DNA from: DATBRC01 sp036560485
GTDB lineage: Bacteria > Pseudomonadota > Gammaproteobacteria > Burkholderiales > Burkholderiaceae_D
Length of the DNA: 64,000 nucleotides
NCBI GenBank assembly: GCA_036560485.1
Contig: DATBRC010000054.1
Span: forward strand, 62,001-126,000
Direction of reading: 5' to 3'
The stretch's first letter is position 1. Each line of letters starts with the position of its first letter. The notes under the pieces are model-generated. The model did no database searches, had not been told where the DNA came from, and worked only from the letters and a program-made list of their open reading frames with translations. This document shows positions 8,766-17,297 of the stretch, piece by piece. The translations under genes were made by a program, and so were the position numbers.

Positions 8766-8831
8766 TCAAGATCGAGCCACTTTCCTTCTCTGTTTGATCT
8801 TCGCTACCCGAGGGCAGCACACATCGGTCAT
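8766..8831 (-). other. Short ORF at the duplicated leader (remnant or leader peptide)
   Basis: The second copy of the duplicated leader keeps the strong AAGGAG site and ATG ACC GAT start of the lectin gene, but here the ORF reads MTDVCCPRVAKIKQRRKVAR and stops after 21 residues, 60 bases before the ATG of the propeller gene. It is probably a by-product of the duplication; a regulatory leader peptide is possible. Confidence 0.4.
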
Positions 8832-8897
8832 GATGACGCTCCTTGGTTGACGTTTGTGTGAGAACAGCAATCGATTGAGTTAGAAGTAGTGCACTTT
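8825..8897 (-). repeat. Duplicated leader, copy 2 (upstream of the propeller gene)
   Basis: It matches 6609-6681 in 70 of 73 positions, in the same orientation relative to the downstream gene. Confidence 0.85.
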
Positions 8898-8923
8898 CCC
8901 ACCTAAAAGTAACGGCTATGCGG

Positions 8924-9115
8924 TTAAGAACTTAGATTCACAAAATCTTGAACATCCATCATTGATGTCAATACGCAGGTGACAAAGCCCCACTCGTTGA
9001 ATACATCGCGATTATCCCGGAGAGACTGATTGTCTTCGGCGGCGCCAGCGATGTACCCGAAAATTGGACGGGGCAGGTGCTTGCGTGCCTTGGCGGCGGA
9101 ATCATCCAAGGACAA
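8924..9115 (-). pseudogene. N-terminal fragment of an FMN alpha-hydroxy-acid oxidase
   Basis: This 63-residue ORF contains HLPRPIFGYIAGAAEDNQ followed by SLRDNRDVFNEWGFVT, almost identical to residues about 44-80 of the complete oxidase encoded at 12039-13274. The flavin domain and catalytic residues are missing. It is therefore a truncated paralogue, evidence that a related oxidase gene once stood here or that the cluster was partly duplicated. It lies directly upstream of the lectin leader. Confidence 0.8.
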
Positions 9116-9328
9116 GTACCGTCCAATTGCTGGCCGGCGCCCCCGACGATCTTGTCCGCCCGCCGTTTACGGCCTGAGAAGCAATCAACTGAGACCCAGC
9201 TGCGCCCATTACATGACCCCGAAAGTTGAATTGCTTTAACTATAGAAACTATTTAATATTAAAAAAAACGAATTAATTAGAAAATGTATGTTCGTTAAAA
9301 GGAAAGTAGAGTTTCACGCCCCTTAAGC

Positions 9329-9624
9329 TACCTGATTGGCTCCATGGCGCCCGACGCGCAGGCGATATTGGACGCAACGCGGCTGCACTGGGCATAGAGA
9401 ATGGTTTGCACCGCTGCCTGGATGTGGCATTTCGCGAAGACGCCAGCGCCGTCCACCTGCGCCATGCCGCAGCCAATCTAGGCATCGTGAGAAAACTGGC
9501 GCTCAACCTATTTCGGCTCGATACCAGCAGCAAACTGAGTTTGCCGTGCAAGCGTAAGAATGCCGCTTGGAAGCCGGATTACCTATTCGATCTACTTGGC
9601 CTTCAGCCGGTTAGCCAAATTTGA
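9329..9624 (+). pseudogene. ISAs1-family transposase C-terminal remnant, frameshifted
   Basis: Read in two frames, this stretch gives YLIGSMAPDAQAILDATRLHW and then IENGLHRCLDVAFREDASA, VHLRHAAANLGIVRKLALNLF and KRKNAAWKPDYLFDLL, the C-terminal region of ISAs1 (H-repeat) transposases. The conserved HWGIEN is broken because one G is missing near 9393. The N-terminal two thirds are absent and no inverted repeat pair was found. It is a dead transposon fragment. Confidence 0.8.
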
Positions 9625-10102
9625 TGCTCTGGCCCTGCTTTGCACAATTGAGCTTGAATCAGCAGTACGGAAAGCGTATAACGCTTCAGCGGTGCAAGGC
9701 CTCTCATGTCGGATGCATCGAGAGCGCGCGCCTCCAATGTTAATTGAGCCAGCTTGGTAGCGGCAACATCTTCTATTTTTCGATACCCAGATTGATCGAC
9801 TCAGGGTCGCTATTGTGGTCAACCACAATAGCGTTGAATTACTCTACAGTGCAATAATCACCATCAACGGTGAGAGTCATCAAATTAGGGATTATTGTGC
9901 CGATCTGTTATTCAACAACAATGGCGATTGGGATGCGACCATTTCGTTACACTGCCTAATTTTATTAGGTCGCTATACCCACATAAAGGTGGAAAAGAAC
10001 TGCGTTAAAATACCTAGGTGAAAGATACATTTCGTCATACGTTATGGTTATCGTTGTCTTTCAAAGAAGTTTAAACCGCCACTCACTTATATCGAGGAAA
10101 AA
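9625..10102. other. Gene-free interval
   Basis: I see no supported gene in these 478 bases. The interval contains a near-perfect palindrome at 9808-9833 and an AT-rich stretch before the Cache-protein gene, whose ribosome binding site (GAGG at about 10094) closes the interval. Confidence 0.6.
9808..9833. promoter_or_regulatory. Perfect 12-bp-arm palindrome
   Basis: Arms CGCTATTGTGGT and ACCACAATAGCG flank the two bases CA. The arms are perfect complements. The short spacing favours a DNA-level palindrome such as a repressor operator, or a transposon-end remnant from the nearby ISAs1 fragment, over an RNA hairpin. Confidence 0.5.
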
Positions 10103-10582
10103 ATGCAAAATATTGTGCGCGCACTCACACTCTTTGCACTGACATATTTTTTGTTTTCAATCCATTCGTTTGCAGCAGACGACCGCGGTACTGCAAAGGA
10201 GGCCGTTGCGATGGTGCATAAAGTAATAGCAAATATGAAAAGAGAAGGTAAAGACAAGGTCATCACTGAAATAAATAGTTTGACAGGGCAATACCGCGAT
10301 CGAGATTTATATGTCTCGGTACTCGACATGAACGGTCTGGAACTAGCTCATGGAGCCAATAAGCGCATGCAGGGAATCAACCTGATGGAACTTAAAGATA
10401 TTGATGGAAAGGCTTACATGCATGAACGTTACGAGATCTTAAAAAAGAATGGCAAAGGATGGCAAGATTATAAATTTGTTAATCCAGTTACCAAGCAGCT
10501 TGAAATGAAGTCAATGTATTTTGAAAAATACGATGGCCTTGTAATTAGCTGCGGCATCTACAAAGCCAATCTAGAGAAATAA
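10103..10582 (+). CDS. Periplasmic single-Cache-domain protein
   Basis: This 159-residue protein has a signal peptide (ALTLFALTYFLFSIHSFA, cleavage after FAA near residue 25) and one sCache_2-type ligand-binding domain: DLYVSVLDMNGLELAHGANKR is the usual core strand pattern, followed by QGINLMELKDIDGKAY and KNGKGWQDYKFVNP. Such stand-alone Cache proteins bind small molecules in the periplasm, often organic acids, and may present them to receptors or kinases. No partner is adjacent, but a chemoreceptor gene lies at 18586-20193 in the same accessory region. GAGG lies about 7 bases before the ATG. The ligand is unknown. Confidence 0.75.
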   Translation: MQNIVRALTLFALTYFLFSIHSFAADDRGTAKEAVAMVHKVIANMKREGKDKVITEINSLTGQYRDRDLYVSVLDMNGLELAHGANKRMQGINLMELKDIDGKAYMHERYEILKKNGKGWQDYKFVNPVTKQLEMKSMYFEKYDGLVISCGIYKANLEK

Positions 10583-10991
10583 ATTTTCATATACACATCC
10601 CTATAGTGGCGCTATATTGGTTAGCTACATTAGAAAACTGCCAAGCAAGGCTGTTTTTATGGAAACTGATTAGGCTAATTAAGGGGTGTTGTGCAATCTG
10701 TGAGAAATTGCCGGAACCTGCACTCATGATATTGAGTATTTAATACTCCGATAGTGAATGTTTAATACTCGCATGCTTTTTTTCGAACCACTTTGGGTTC
10801 ACAGGAGCGGCCATCTTAGATTCGCATTCAATCATCATTCAAAGGCGTACCGCCAATTGAACCTTTTCCAGCAGTGAAGCAGCCGCGATACCTGTGACGC
10901 CAATTGACTTGCCTGATCGATTAAGAGGCGAAACCAAAAACCTCATCTTCGCTGAGCCTAGATCAATCGGTGCATCTGAATTCCCTTCTTC
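10583..10991. other. Gene-free interval
   Basis: No supported gene is seen in these 409 bases between the Cache gene and the convergent LysR gene. It contains the repeat pair described at 10734-10770. Confidence 0.6.
10734..10770. promoter_or_regulatory. Palindrome plus half-site pair, possible operator
   Basis: GAGTATTTAATACTC (10734-10748) is a 15-base palindrome. Its half TTTAATACTC recurs at 10761-10770, 22 bases (about two helix turns) downstream. The arrangement suggests cooperative binding of a regulator, but no gene start is near enough to assign it. Confidence 0.35.
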
Positions 10992-11924
10992 CTATTTCTT
11001 ACGCCTGTTGTTGGATTCTCGTGGCCCGAACAATTGACCGACAGACGAAAAGCTGGCAGTTTGAACTACAAGCTCTCGCATAAGTCCGATCAGAGGGCGT
11101 GCATCATGTCGACGCCACTGATAGGAGTAGGCAAGCGGGGCCAAGAGCAGCCGGCTTTGTAGAACCTTCAATTTACTGCGCTTCGACAACGTGCGTGCGA
11201 GCTCCTCAGGTAAAAATCCTACGCCGATACCTTCCAAGAGCAGTCCGGCAATCGCGCCCCAGTGATTGCATACGATACGTTCCACTGAGTTGATTCCCTG
11301 CCCTAGCAGCCAGTCATCCAGGATACGCGTGGTTCCGGCGCCGTGCGGCAAGGTGATAAGCGGCAATCTTTTCAGCAGTGCCGAAGTCATCATTTGGGCA
11401 TTGCCGACTAGTTCCGACGACGCCACCCAAACAAAGCGCGCCTCGGTCAAAGGGTGTGAAAGAATATTTTGGCGAGATGAGCGTCCAGCTATCACTGCGA
11501 AATCCAGTTCGCCGCGATCCATTCGCTCTTCCAGCACTGCACCTATATCGACGTATGGTTCCAGCTTTAAATCGGGAAATTGCTCTCTTGATGCTGATAC
11601 AAACTCGGGAAGCCAAGTTAGCGCGCTCAGCTCACCGACGCCAAAAACACAGCGTCCTGAAAGCCCGATCTTCTGGGACAGACTTGCTTGAATCTTCGCT
11701 GCAGATTCAAGCAATTGCGCTGCTTGCGGGAGTAGCCTATGTCCCGCATCAGTCAAAGTGGCGCGATGCCCGCTTCGATCAAATAGCGGGTGACCTAGCG
11801 AATCTTCAAGCTCAACGATTCTTTTGGACAGAGAGGATATGGAAAGATGTACTCGCTCTGCGGCCATGGCAAAGTTGGCGCAGCTGGCCGCCCAGTAAAA
11901 CGCCTCTAGTTGTTTAAGCGTCAT
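10992..11924 (-). CDS. LysR-family regulator of the hydroxy-acid/ABC cluster
   Basis: This is a 310-residue LysR transcription factor. The N-terminal winged helix covers residues 1-60 (LKQLEAFYWAASCANFAMAAERVHLS, in part) and the effector domain about 90-295. It is divergent from the hydroxy-acid oxidase gene at 12039, separated by 114 bp, which is the classic LysR arrangement. I infer that it controls the oxidase and the transporter genes behind it, probably responding to the imported compound. It is not specially similar to the LysR protein at 1881-2807. Confidence 0.85.
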   Translation of the reverse strand: MTLKQLEAFYWAASCANFAMAAERVHLSISSLSKRIVELEDSLGHPLFDRSGHRATLTDAGHRLLPQAAQLLESAAKIQASLSQKIGLSGRCVFGVGELSALTWLPEFVSASREQFPDLKLEPYVDIGAVLEERMDRGELDFAVIAGRSSRQNILSHPLTEARFVWVASSELVGNAQMMTSALLKRLPLITLPHGAGTTRILDDWLLGQGINSVERIVCNHWGAIAGLLLEGIGVGFLPEELARTLSKRSKLKVLQSRLLLAPLAYSYQWRRHDARPLIGLMRELVVQTASFSSVGQLFGPRESNNRRKK

Positions 11925-12038
11925 GATATTCAGGATTTAATTTTATTCTAATAAAGCGAACAAATGTTTTCTAGTTATTTCACTTTTATGAATCTTAATT
12001 TCTTTATATAGTTTAGTCAAATCAAATATCAGAAGGCC
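11925..12038. promoter_or_regulatory. Divergent LysR/oxidase control region
   Basis: This 114-bp AT-rich gap separates the LysR gene from the oxidase gene. It should carry both promoters. A run at 12000-12012 (tttctttatatag) is a plausible source of a -10 element for the oxidase operon, but no strong consensus is present. Confidence 0.45.
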
Positions 12039-13274
12039 ATGACTATGTCCACAACGCCATCCTTTGCAGTTGATACAAATTCTTTCATTACAGTGCCGAC
12101 GAGATCACATCGGAGGATCAAGCGGTGCTTACGCGATGTTCTTTCCTTAAACGATTTTTCCCTGAAAGCGCAGCGGCATTTGCCACGGCCTATTTTTGGG
12201 TATATAGCAGGCGCTGCAGAAGATAATCAGTCATTGCGCGACAACGATTCTGTATTTGAAGAATGGGGTTTTGTCACACGCGTGCTTGTCGATTCATCGC
12301 AGCGGAGCCAGCAAACCGAGCTAATGGGAAAAACGTACTCGGCTCCATTCGGGATTGCCCCGATGGGCATCAGTGCGTTATCGGCATACCGCGGGGATAT
12401 TGTGTTGGCACGCGCAGCGCAAGCCGCCAACGTCCCAGCAATACTCAGCGCCACTTCCTTGATTCCATTGGAAGAGGTTATCGCAGCTGCACCGGATACT
12501 TGGTTTCAGGCGTATTTGCCAGGCGATCCCAATCGTATTGATGCGCTGATTGAGCGTGTCGCGAATGCCGGTTTCAAGTGTCTTGTCATTACAGTGGATA
12601 TTCCAGTTGCCGCCAATAGAGAAAATAATGTAAAAACAGGATTTTCAACGCCGCTTAAACCAAATTTGCGTCTGGCTTATGACGGCATTACTCATCCAAA
12701 GTGGCTGTTCAGCACATTTCTTCGGACATTGGTCCGTCACGGCATGCCGCATTTTGAAAATTCGTTTGCGCATCGTGGCGCACCAATCGTTTCACCAAAC
12801 GTTGCGCGCGATTTCACTGCCCGCGATACTCTGAATTGGACACATCTTGCGCAGATACGTCGCCAATGGAAAGGGAAACTGATCGTGAAGGGTATTTTGA
12901 GCGTCGCCGACGCCGTGATTGCCCGCGACCATGGCGTTGATGGAATTATTCTGTCGAATCATGGGGGGCGTCAATTGGACGGCGCCATATCGCCCATGCG
13001 CATCCTTAGCCAGGTAGTCGATGCAGTCGATGGCCTTCCTGTGATGATCGATAGCGGGTTTCGAAGGGGAAGCGATGTGCTAAAAGCGCTGGCTCTTGGT
13101 GCTCGCTTCGTTTTCGTCGGCAGGCCATTTAATTATGCAGCTGCAGTTGGGGGCCAGGCGGGTGTTGAGCATGCCATTGATCTCTTGAGCGCAGAAATAG
13201 ACAGGAACATGGCAATGTTGGGAGTTCTTAACTGTACTGATTTAAATCGAGACATCTTGATTTGGAAAAAATGA
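12039..13274 (+). CDS. FMN-dependent alpha-hydroxy-acid dehydrogenase/oxidase
   Basis: This 411-residue TIM-barrel flavoenzyme of the LldD/glycolate oxidase/mandelate dehydrogenase family oxidises a 2-hydroxy acid to the 2-keto acid. Visible landmarks are the N-terminal PRPIFGYIAGAAEDN segment, APFGIAPMGISAL, CLVITVDIPVAANRE, the active-site SNHGGRQLDGAISPM (catalytic His and Arg) and the FMN phosphate site near ALGARFVFVGRPF. GAAGG precedes the ATG. It heads a cluster with an ABC importer, so the substrate is probably the imported compound. Lactate, glycolate and mandelate cannot be told apart from sequence. A truncated relative lies at 8924-9115. Confidence 0.88.
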   Translation: MTMSTTPSFAVDTNSFITVPTRSHRRIKRCLRDVLSLNDFSLKAQRHLPRPIFGYIAGAAEDNQSLRDNDSVFEEWGFVTRVLVDSSQRSQQTELMGKTYSAPFGIAPMGISALSAYRGDIVLARAAQAANVPAILSATSLIPLEEVIAAAPDTWFQAYLPGDPNRIDALIERVANAGFKCLVITVDIPVAANRENNVKTGFSTPLKPNLRLAYDGITHPKWLFSTFLRTLVRHGMPHFENSFAHRGAPIVSPNVARDFTARDTLNWTHLAQIRRQWKGKLIVKGILSVADAVIARDHGVDGIILSNHGGRQLDGAISPMRILSQVVDAVDGLPVMIDSGFRRGSDVLKALALGARFVFVGRPFNYAAAVGGQAGVEHAIDLLSAEIDRNMAMLGVLNCTDLNRDILIWKK

Positions 13275-13315
13275 ATATCTGGTTTTAAAGACTTATTTTT
13301 AAATGGGAGACCGAA

Positions 13316-14308
13316 ATGGAAATGGAAAAAAACATGTTCGCAAATCTGAAAAGAATAGCGATCTTTACCATTGTTTTTTCATGCGCGAGCGCGGCTGAAG
13401 CAGTAGACGTCGTACGACTCGGAAACTTGAAATTTGCGCATTTTGGCGCAGTGTCCTATATGAAAGAACTGGCCCCAAAATACGACTTGAGAATCGATGA
13501 GCGTGTATTCGCAAAAGGTGTAGACATCATGCCGGCGATAATCGCCGGCGAGATCGATATCTCTGCAAGCGGAGCTGATGCGGCCATCATTGGCCGATCA
13601 GCAGGCATCCCGATATATGCGGTCGCCGGATTTTCGAGGGGAGGGGCACGCATTATTGCGCGGCCGGACATTGGCGTACATTCAATTAAAGACCTCAAAG
13701 GAAAAAAAGTCGGCGTCACGCGCGGCGGTGCGCAAGAACTTCTACTTCTGGCCGAACTTGAAAAAAATGGACTTAGTTGGTCCGATCGGCCTGGCAAGGA
13801 CATTGAACTCGTCTATTTAGGTTATTCCGATTTGAACGCCGCGATCGCAACCAAGCAGATTGATGCAATGTGCCAGACAGAACCTCAATCGACACAAGCG
13901 ATCAAAAGAAAATTTGGGGTGGAAGTAATTAAACCATACGACACTGCTTTGGGAAAATCAGTTCGTGCGCTGGTTATGACCGAGAAGATGTACAAGGAAC
14001 ACCCAGATGTCGCTTATAGAGTAGTCAAACTTTTTCTGGATGCGACTCTGCAATTCCAACGTAATTCTCAGTTGGCAGAAAAATATGTCAGGGAGAATGT
14101 ATTTAAAGGACAACTCTCGTCCGAAGACTATCGAGATGCCATGGCCAATGCAGAGTTCACTTATGAGTTAACGGCTAACGAAATTCAAACCATGACTGAC
14201 ATGATGCAGCGCCATGGTATGGGAAAAGTCGTGAAGCCTGTAATTGCTACCGAGTGGGTAAAGACAGAGCTTCTGCAAAAAGCTGAACAAGAACTGCGGA
14301 CTAAATGA
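13316..14308 (+). CDS. ABC transporter substrate-binding protein, NMT1/SsuA-like
   Basis: This 330-residue periplasmic protein has a signal peptide (IAIFTIVFSCASAAEA, cleavage near residue 29) and an NMT1/SsuA-type two-lobe fold: MPAIIAGEIDISASGADAA, IARPDIGVHSIKDLKGKKVG and ATKQIDAMCQTEPQS are typical. Relatives bind sulfonates, taurine, nitrate, pyrimidine precursors or aromatic acids. Its last codons overlap the permease start by four bases, so the two are translationally coupled. The oxidase upstream suggests an organic hydroxy acid or its precursor as ligand, but this is inference. Confidence 0.85.
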   Translation: MEMEKNMFANLKRIAIFTIVFSCASAAEAVDVVRLGNLKFAHFGAVSYMKELAPKYDLRIDERVFAKGVDIMPAIIAGEIDISASGADAAIIGRSAGIPIYAVAGFSRGGARIIARPDIGVHSIKDLKGKKVGVTRGGAQELLLLAELEKNGLSWSDRPGKDIELVYLGYSDLNAAIATKQIDAMCQTEPQSTQAIKRKFGVEVIKPYDTALGKSVRALVMTEKMYKEHPDVAYRVVKLFLDATLQFQRNSQLAEKYVRENVFKGQLSSEDYRDAMANAEFTYELTANEIQTMTDMMQRHGMGKVVKPVIATEWVKTELLQKAEQELRTK

Positions 14309-15147
14309 GGCAATCCATGAAATCCAAATTCAAATCCAGATCCAAAGCCTTTTTTAAAGGACTGATTGTCCCTGCACTACTGTTGGTGATTTGGGAGCTC
14401 GGCTCGCGTTCCGGCATGGTTTCTAGCGTTGTCTTGCCTTCACCATCGGCGGTCATTACAAGTTGGCTGGCCTCTGTCAAACCTGCCCAACCGTTTGATT
14501 CCCATACCGGCAGCTATATACAATGGCTTTTTTCAGGTGACATTCTTCGGGATTCTTTTTCCACGATGTCCCGTGTTCTGATCGGTTTTTTTGTGGGCGC
14601 CGGCCTCGCCTTGCCGCTTGGTTTGATGATGGGCACGAGCAAGCATATTTACGAACTCGTCAATCCCATGACGCAAGTACTCCGGCCAATTCCTCCAATC
14701 GCTTATATTCCGCTCGCTATTCTATGGTTCGGCTTGGGCAACCCCCCTTCAGTTTTTCTGATCAGCATAGGTGCTTTCTTCCCCGTATTGATGAACACAA
14801 TTGCTGGCGTTCGCCATGTGGACTCTATTTACGTACGCGCTGCACAGAATTTAGGTGTCAGTCAAATGACGATGTTCTGGCGTGTCATTCTTCCTGCGGC
14901 AACACCTTACATATTTGCAGGAATCCGTATCGGGATTGGCACCGCTTTCATCTGTGTCATTGTCGCAGAAATGATTGCCGTAAACGATGGCCTCGGCTAT
15001 CGCATTCTGGAAGCGCGTGAATTCATGTGGTCCGACAAAATCATCGCCGGCATGATCACCATAGGAATTCTTGGACTGGCTCTCGATCTGGTGATGGATA
15101 AATTGAATAATTATTTACTACGGTGGCACCGCAGTTTAGAGCAATAA
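14305..15147 (+). CDS. ABC transporter permease, SsuC/TauC-like
   Basis: This 280-residue inner-membrane protein has about six membrane segments and the EAA loop characteristic of binding-protein-dependent permeases (VRAAQNLGVSQMTMFWRVIL). Its start overlaps the binding-protein stop (ATGA). With the binding protein and the ATPase it forms a complete importer. The ATPase gene follows after 13 bases. Confidence 0.87.
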   Translation: MRQSMKSKFKSRSKAFFKGLIVPALLLVIWELGSRSGMVSSVVLPSPSAVITSWLASVKPAQPFDSHTGSYIQWLFSGDILRDSFSTMSRVLIGFFVGAGLALPLGLMMGTSKHIYELVNPMTQVLRPIPPIAYIPLAILWFGLGNPPSVFLISIGAFFPVLMNTIAGVRHVDSIYVRAAQNLGVSQMTMFWRVILPAATPYIFAGIRIGIGTAFICVIVAEMIAVNDGLGYRILEAREFMWSDKIIAGMITIGILGLALDLVMDKLNNYLLRWHRSLEQ

Positions 15148-15160
15148 AAAAGGGGAAATA

Positions 15161-15958
15161 ATGGAGACGAATCAAATTGTTATTACTGCAGTAAATAAAG
15201 TATTTAAAACCGGAGATCGGGATGTTACTGCATTGCAGAACATTAATCTGAATATTCAACAAGGAGAATTTGTCTGCTTGCTTGGACCATCAGGTTGTGG
15301 AAAATCCACGCTTTTAAATGCAATCGCCGGTTTTTCCTTGCCGACTTCCGGGCAGATTCTGACGAATGGAAAGGCTGTTCGCAAACCGGGACCGGACCGC
15401 GGAATGGTATTTCAGGAATATGCCCTGTTTCCCTGGATGACTGTCGAAAAAAATATTGCGTTCGGCCTCGAAATAAAAAATGAGTCGCCTGAATTGATCA
15501 AGGAAAAAGTCGAAAACCTCCTCGATATATTAAGCCTCAAGGATTTTCGCAACCGCTTTCCTAAAGATCTTTCAGGAGGAATGCGTCAACGCGTTGCAAT
15601 AGCACGAGTCCTTGCATTAGATTCACCGGTCATGCTGATGGACGAGCCTTTTGGCGCGTTGGACGCACTGACTCGCCGGAACTTGCAGGATGAATTATTG
15701 CGAATCTGGGAGAAATTCCGAAAAACAATCGTGTTCGTCACGCATAGCATTGAAGAGGCAATTTACCTTGCCGACAGAATCATTGTTATGACATACCGTC
15801 CTGGAACCATAAAAAAGGATGAAGTGGTAATGCTGCCCAGGTCACGCGACCCATCGAGCACTCAATTCAACCAGCTCAAAAGAGAATTGGGTCAGCTTGT
15901 CATGGAAGAACAAAGGCGATTCGCAAATGCGGAATTCCGACTAGCCGCAATTGATTGA
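15161..15958 (+). CDS. ABC transporter ATP-binding protein, SsuB/TauB-like
   Basis: This 265-residue ATPase powers the importer. Walker A is GPSGCGKST (near residue 43), the Q-loop is FQEYALFPW, the signature is LSGGMRQR and Walker B with D-loop is VMLMDEPFGALD; the switch histidine is in FVTHSIEEA. AGGGGA lies before the ATG. All catalytic residues are present. Confidence 0.9.
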   Translation: METNQIVITAVNKVFKTGDRDVTALQNINLNIQQGEFVCLLGPSGCGKSTLLNAIAGFSLPTSGQILTNGKAVRKPGPDRGMVFQEYALFPWMTVEKNIAFGLEIKNESPELIKEKVENLLDILSLKDFRNRFPKDLSGGMRQRVAIARVLALDSPVMLMDEPFGALDALTRRNLQDELLRIWEKFRKTIVFVTHSIEEAIYLADRIIVMTYRPGTIKKDEVVMLPRSRDPSSTQFNQLKRELGQLVMEEQRRFANAEFRLAAID

Positions 15959-15994
15959 TTGATGGTTATTAAGTCTTAACAGAGGGAGACAGCA

Positions 15995-17128
15995 ATGATC
16001 AAGATGACTACACAAGCCGTAGCAATTTCTGCCGTTGCATTGTTCACCATGCAAATAGCACAAGCTAAAGACATCGTGGTAGGGCAATCAACTGCATTAA
16101 CGGGAGTACTGGCCAGTTCAGGCGTGCCGATGCGTTTGGGCGCGCAAGTATATTTTGACATGGTGAATGCAGCTGGTGGAGTAAATGGCAACCATATACG
16201 CTTCATCAGTCTGGATGATGCCTATAAGGTCGATCAGACCATCAAAAACGTAAATGCTCTGATAGATAAGGATGTGGTCGCACTTGTTGGTGGTACCGGC
16301 ACATCCAATAATGAAGCTTTGCTGCGAGAGAAAATTCTGGCGAACGCCAATCTCGCGGTGGTTGGCCCCAGAACTGGTGCTTCGTCCTTGCGCGTTCCGT
16401 ATACTCCCTACTTTTTTCATCTTCGCGTCAGCTACGCACAGGAAGTGAATAAGGCAATTGAGCATTACGTATCAATTGGCTTTAAAAAAATTGGAATTGT
16501 ATATCAGGATGATGCGTTCGGTACTGACGCACTTGCCGCAGCAAAATTTGCGCTCAAACAGGCAGGGATAGAACCTGCATTTTTAAGCACGTATGAACGC
16601 AATACAACGAAAGTTGAAGCTTCCGTAAAGATTGCGCTCGCCGCACAGACTCAAGCAATCCTTCTTTTAACTACCGGAGGGCCGACAGCGGCATTTGTGA
16701 AACTTTTTCGTGAAGCAGGAGGATCATCACAATTGATGGCGTTATCCATCAATGATCCCAATTCAATCATCCAATCAATTGGAATAAAAAATGCACATGG
16801 TTTGAGCATTACCACGGTGTTTCCAAGTCCGACACGATATGACTATCCCGTAATCAAGGAATATCAGACAACACTCAAGAAATTTGGCCCGGCGGAAGCA
16901 CAGCCGACTCTCGCAAGTCTCGAAGGGTATTTGGCAGCGAAAGTGTTGGTGGAAGGATTAAAAAAAGCAGGCGCCAATCCCACACGCGAAAAAGTGCTGC
17001 AGGCGCTGGAAGGACTATCCAATAAGGATCTGGGAGGTTTTCGAGTGAATTTCGGACCAAACATACGCGCTGGTTCCAACTACGTTGATATCAGCATCAT
17101 TAGTAAAAATGGGGCAGTTTTGCGATAG
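15995..17128 (+). CDS. Branched-chain amino acid-type (LivK-like) substrate-binding protein
   Basis: This 377-residue periplasmic protein has a signal peptide (VAISAVALFTMQIAQA) and a type I periplasmic binding fold (Peripla_BP_6): DIVVGQSTALTGVLASSG is the typical ligand-lobe start and KKIGIVYQDDAFGTDALAA the central strand-turn. LivK relatives work with LivHMGF permeases, but no such genes are nearby; the neighbouring importer is of another type. It may work with a distant permease or act as a sensor partner, for example for the downstream chemoreceptor. The ligand could be an amino acid, aromatic acid or amide. Confidence 0.83.
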   Translation: MIKMTTQAVAISAVALFTMQIAQAKDIVVGQSTALTGVLASSGVPMRLGAQVYFDMVNAAGGVNGNHIRFISLDDAYKVDQTIKNVNALIDKDVVALVGGTGTSNNEALLREKILANANLAVVGPRTGASSLRVPYTPYFFHLRVSYAQEVNKAIEHYVSIGFKKIGIVYQDDAFGTDALAAAKFALKQAGIEPAFLSTYERNTTKVEASVKIALAAQTQAILLLTTGGPTAAFVKLFREAGGSSQLMALSINDPNSIIQSIGIKNAHGLSITTVFPSPTRYDYPVIKEYQTTLKKFGPAEAQPTLASLEGYLAAKVLVEGLKKAGANPTREKVLQALEGLSNKDLGGFRVNFGPNIRAGSNYVDISIISKNGAVLR

Positions 17129-17297
17129 TGATCACACATTCTTAGTGCCAAAATGACTAATCTCATTTCGTAAAATCTGGCTGCTCGATTTTCAATTAAG
17201 TTGAAACCAATGCATTGGACTCACTGATCTGCAAATGCATGTCGGTCACGATTCTTGTAACAGATGGCGTATGTTTTCCAAAAAATTAAGAGAGCCC

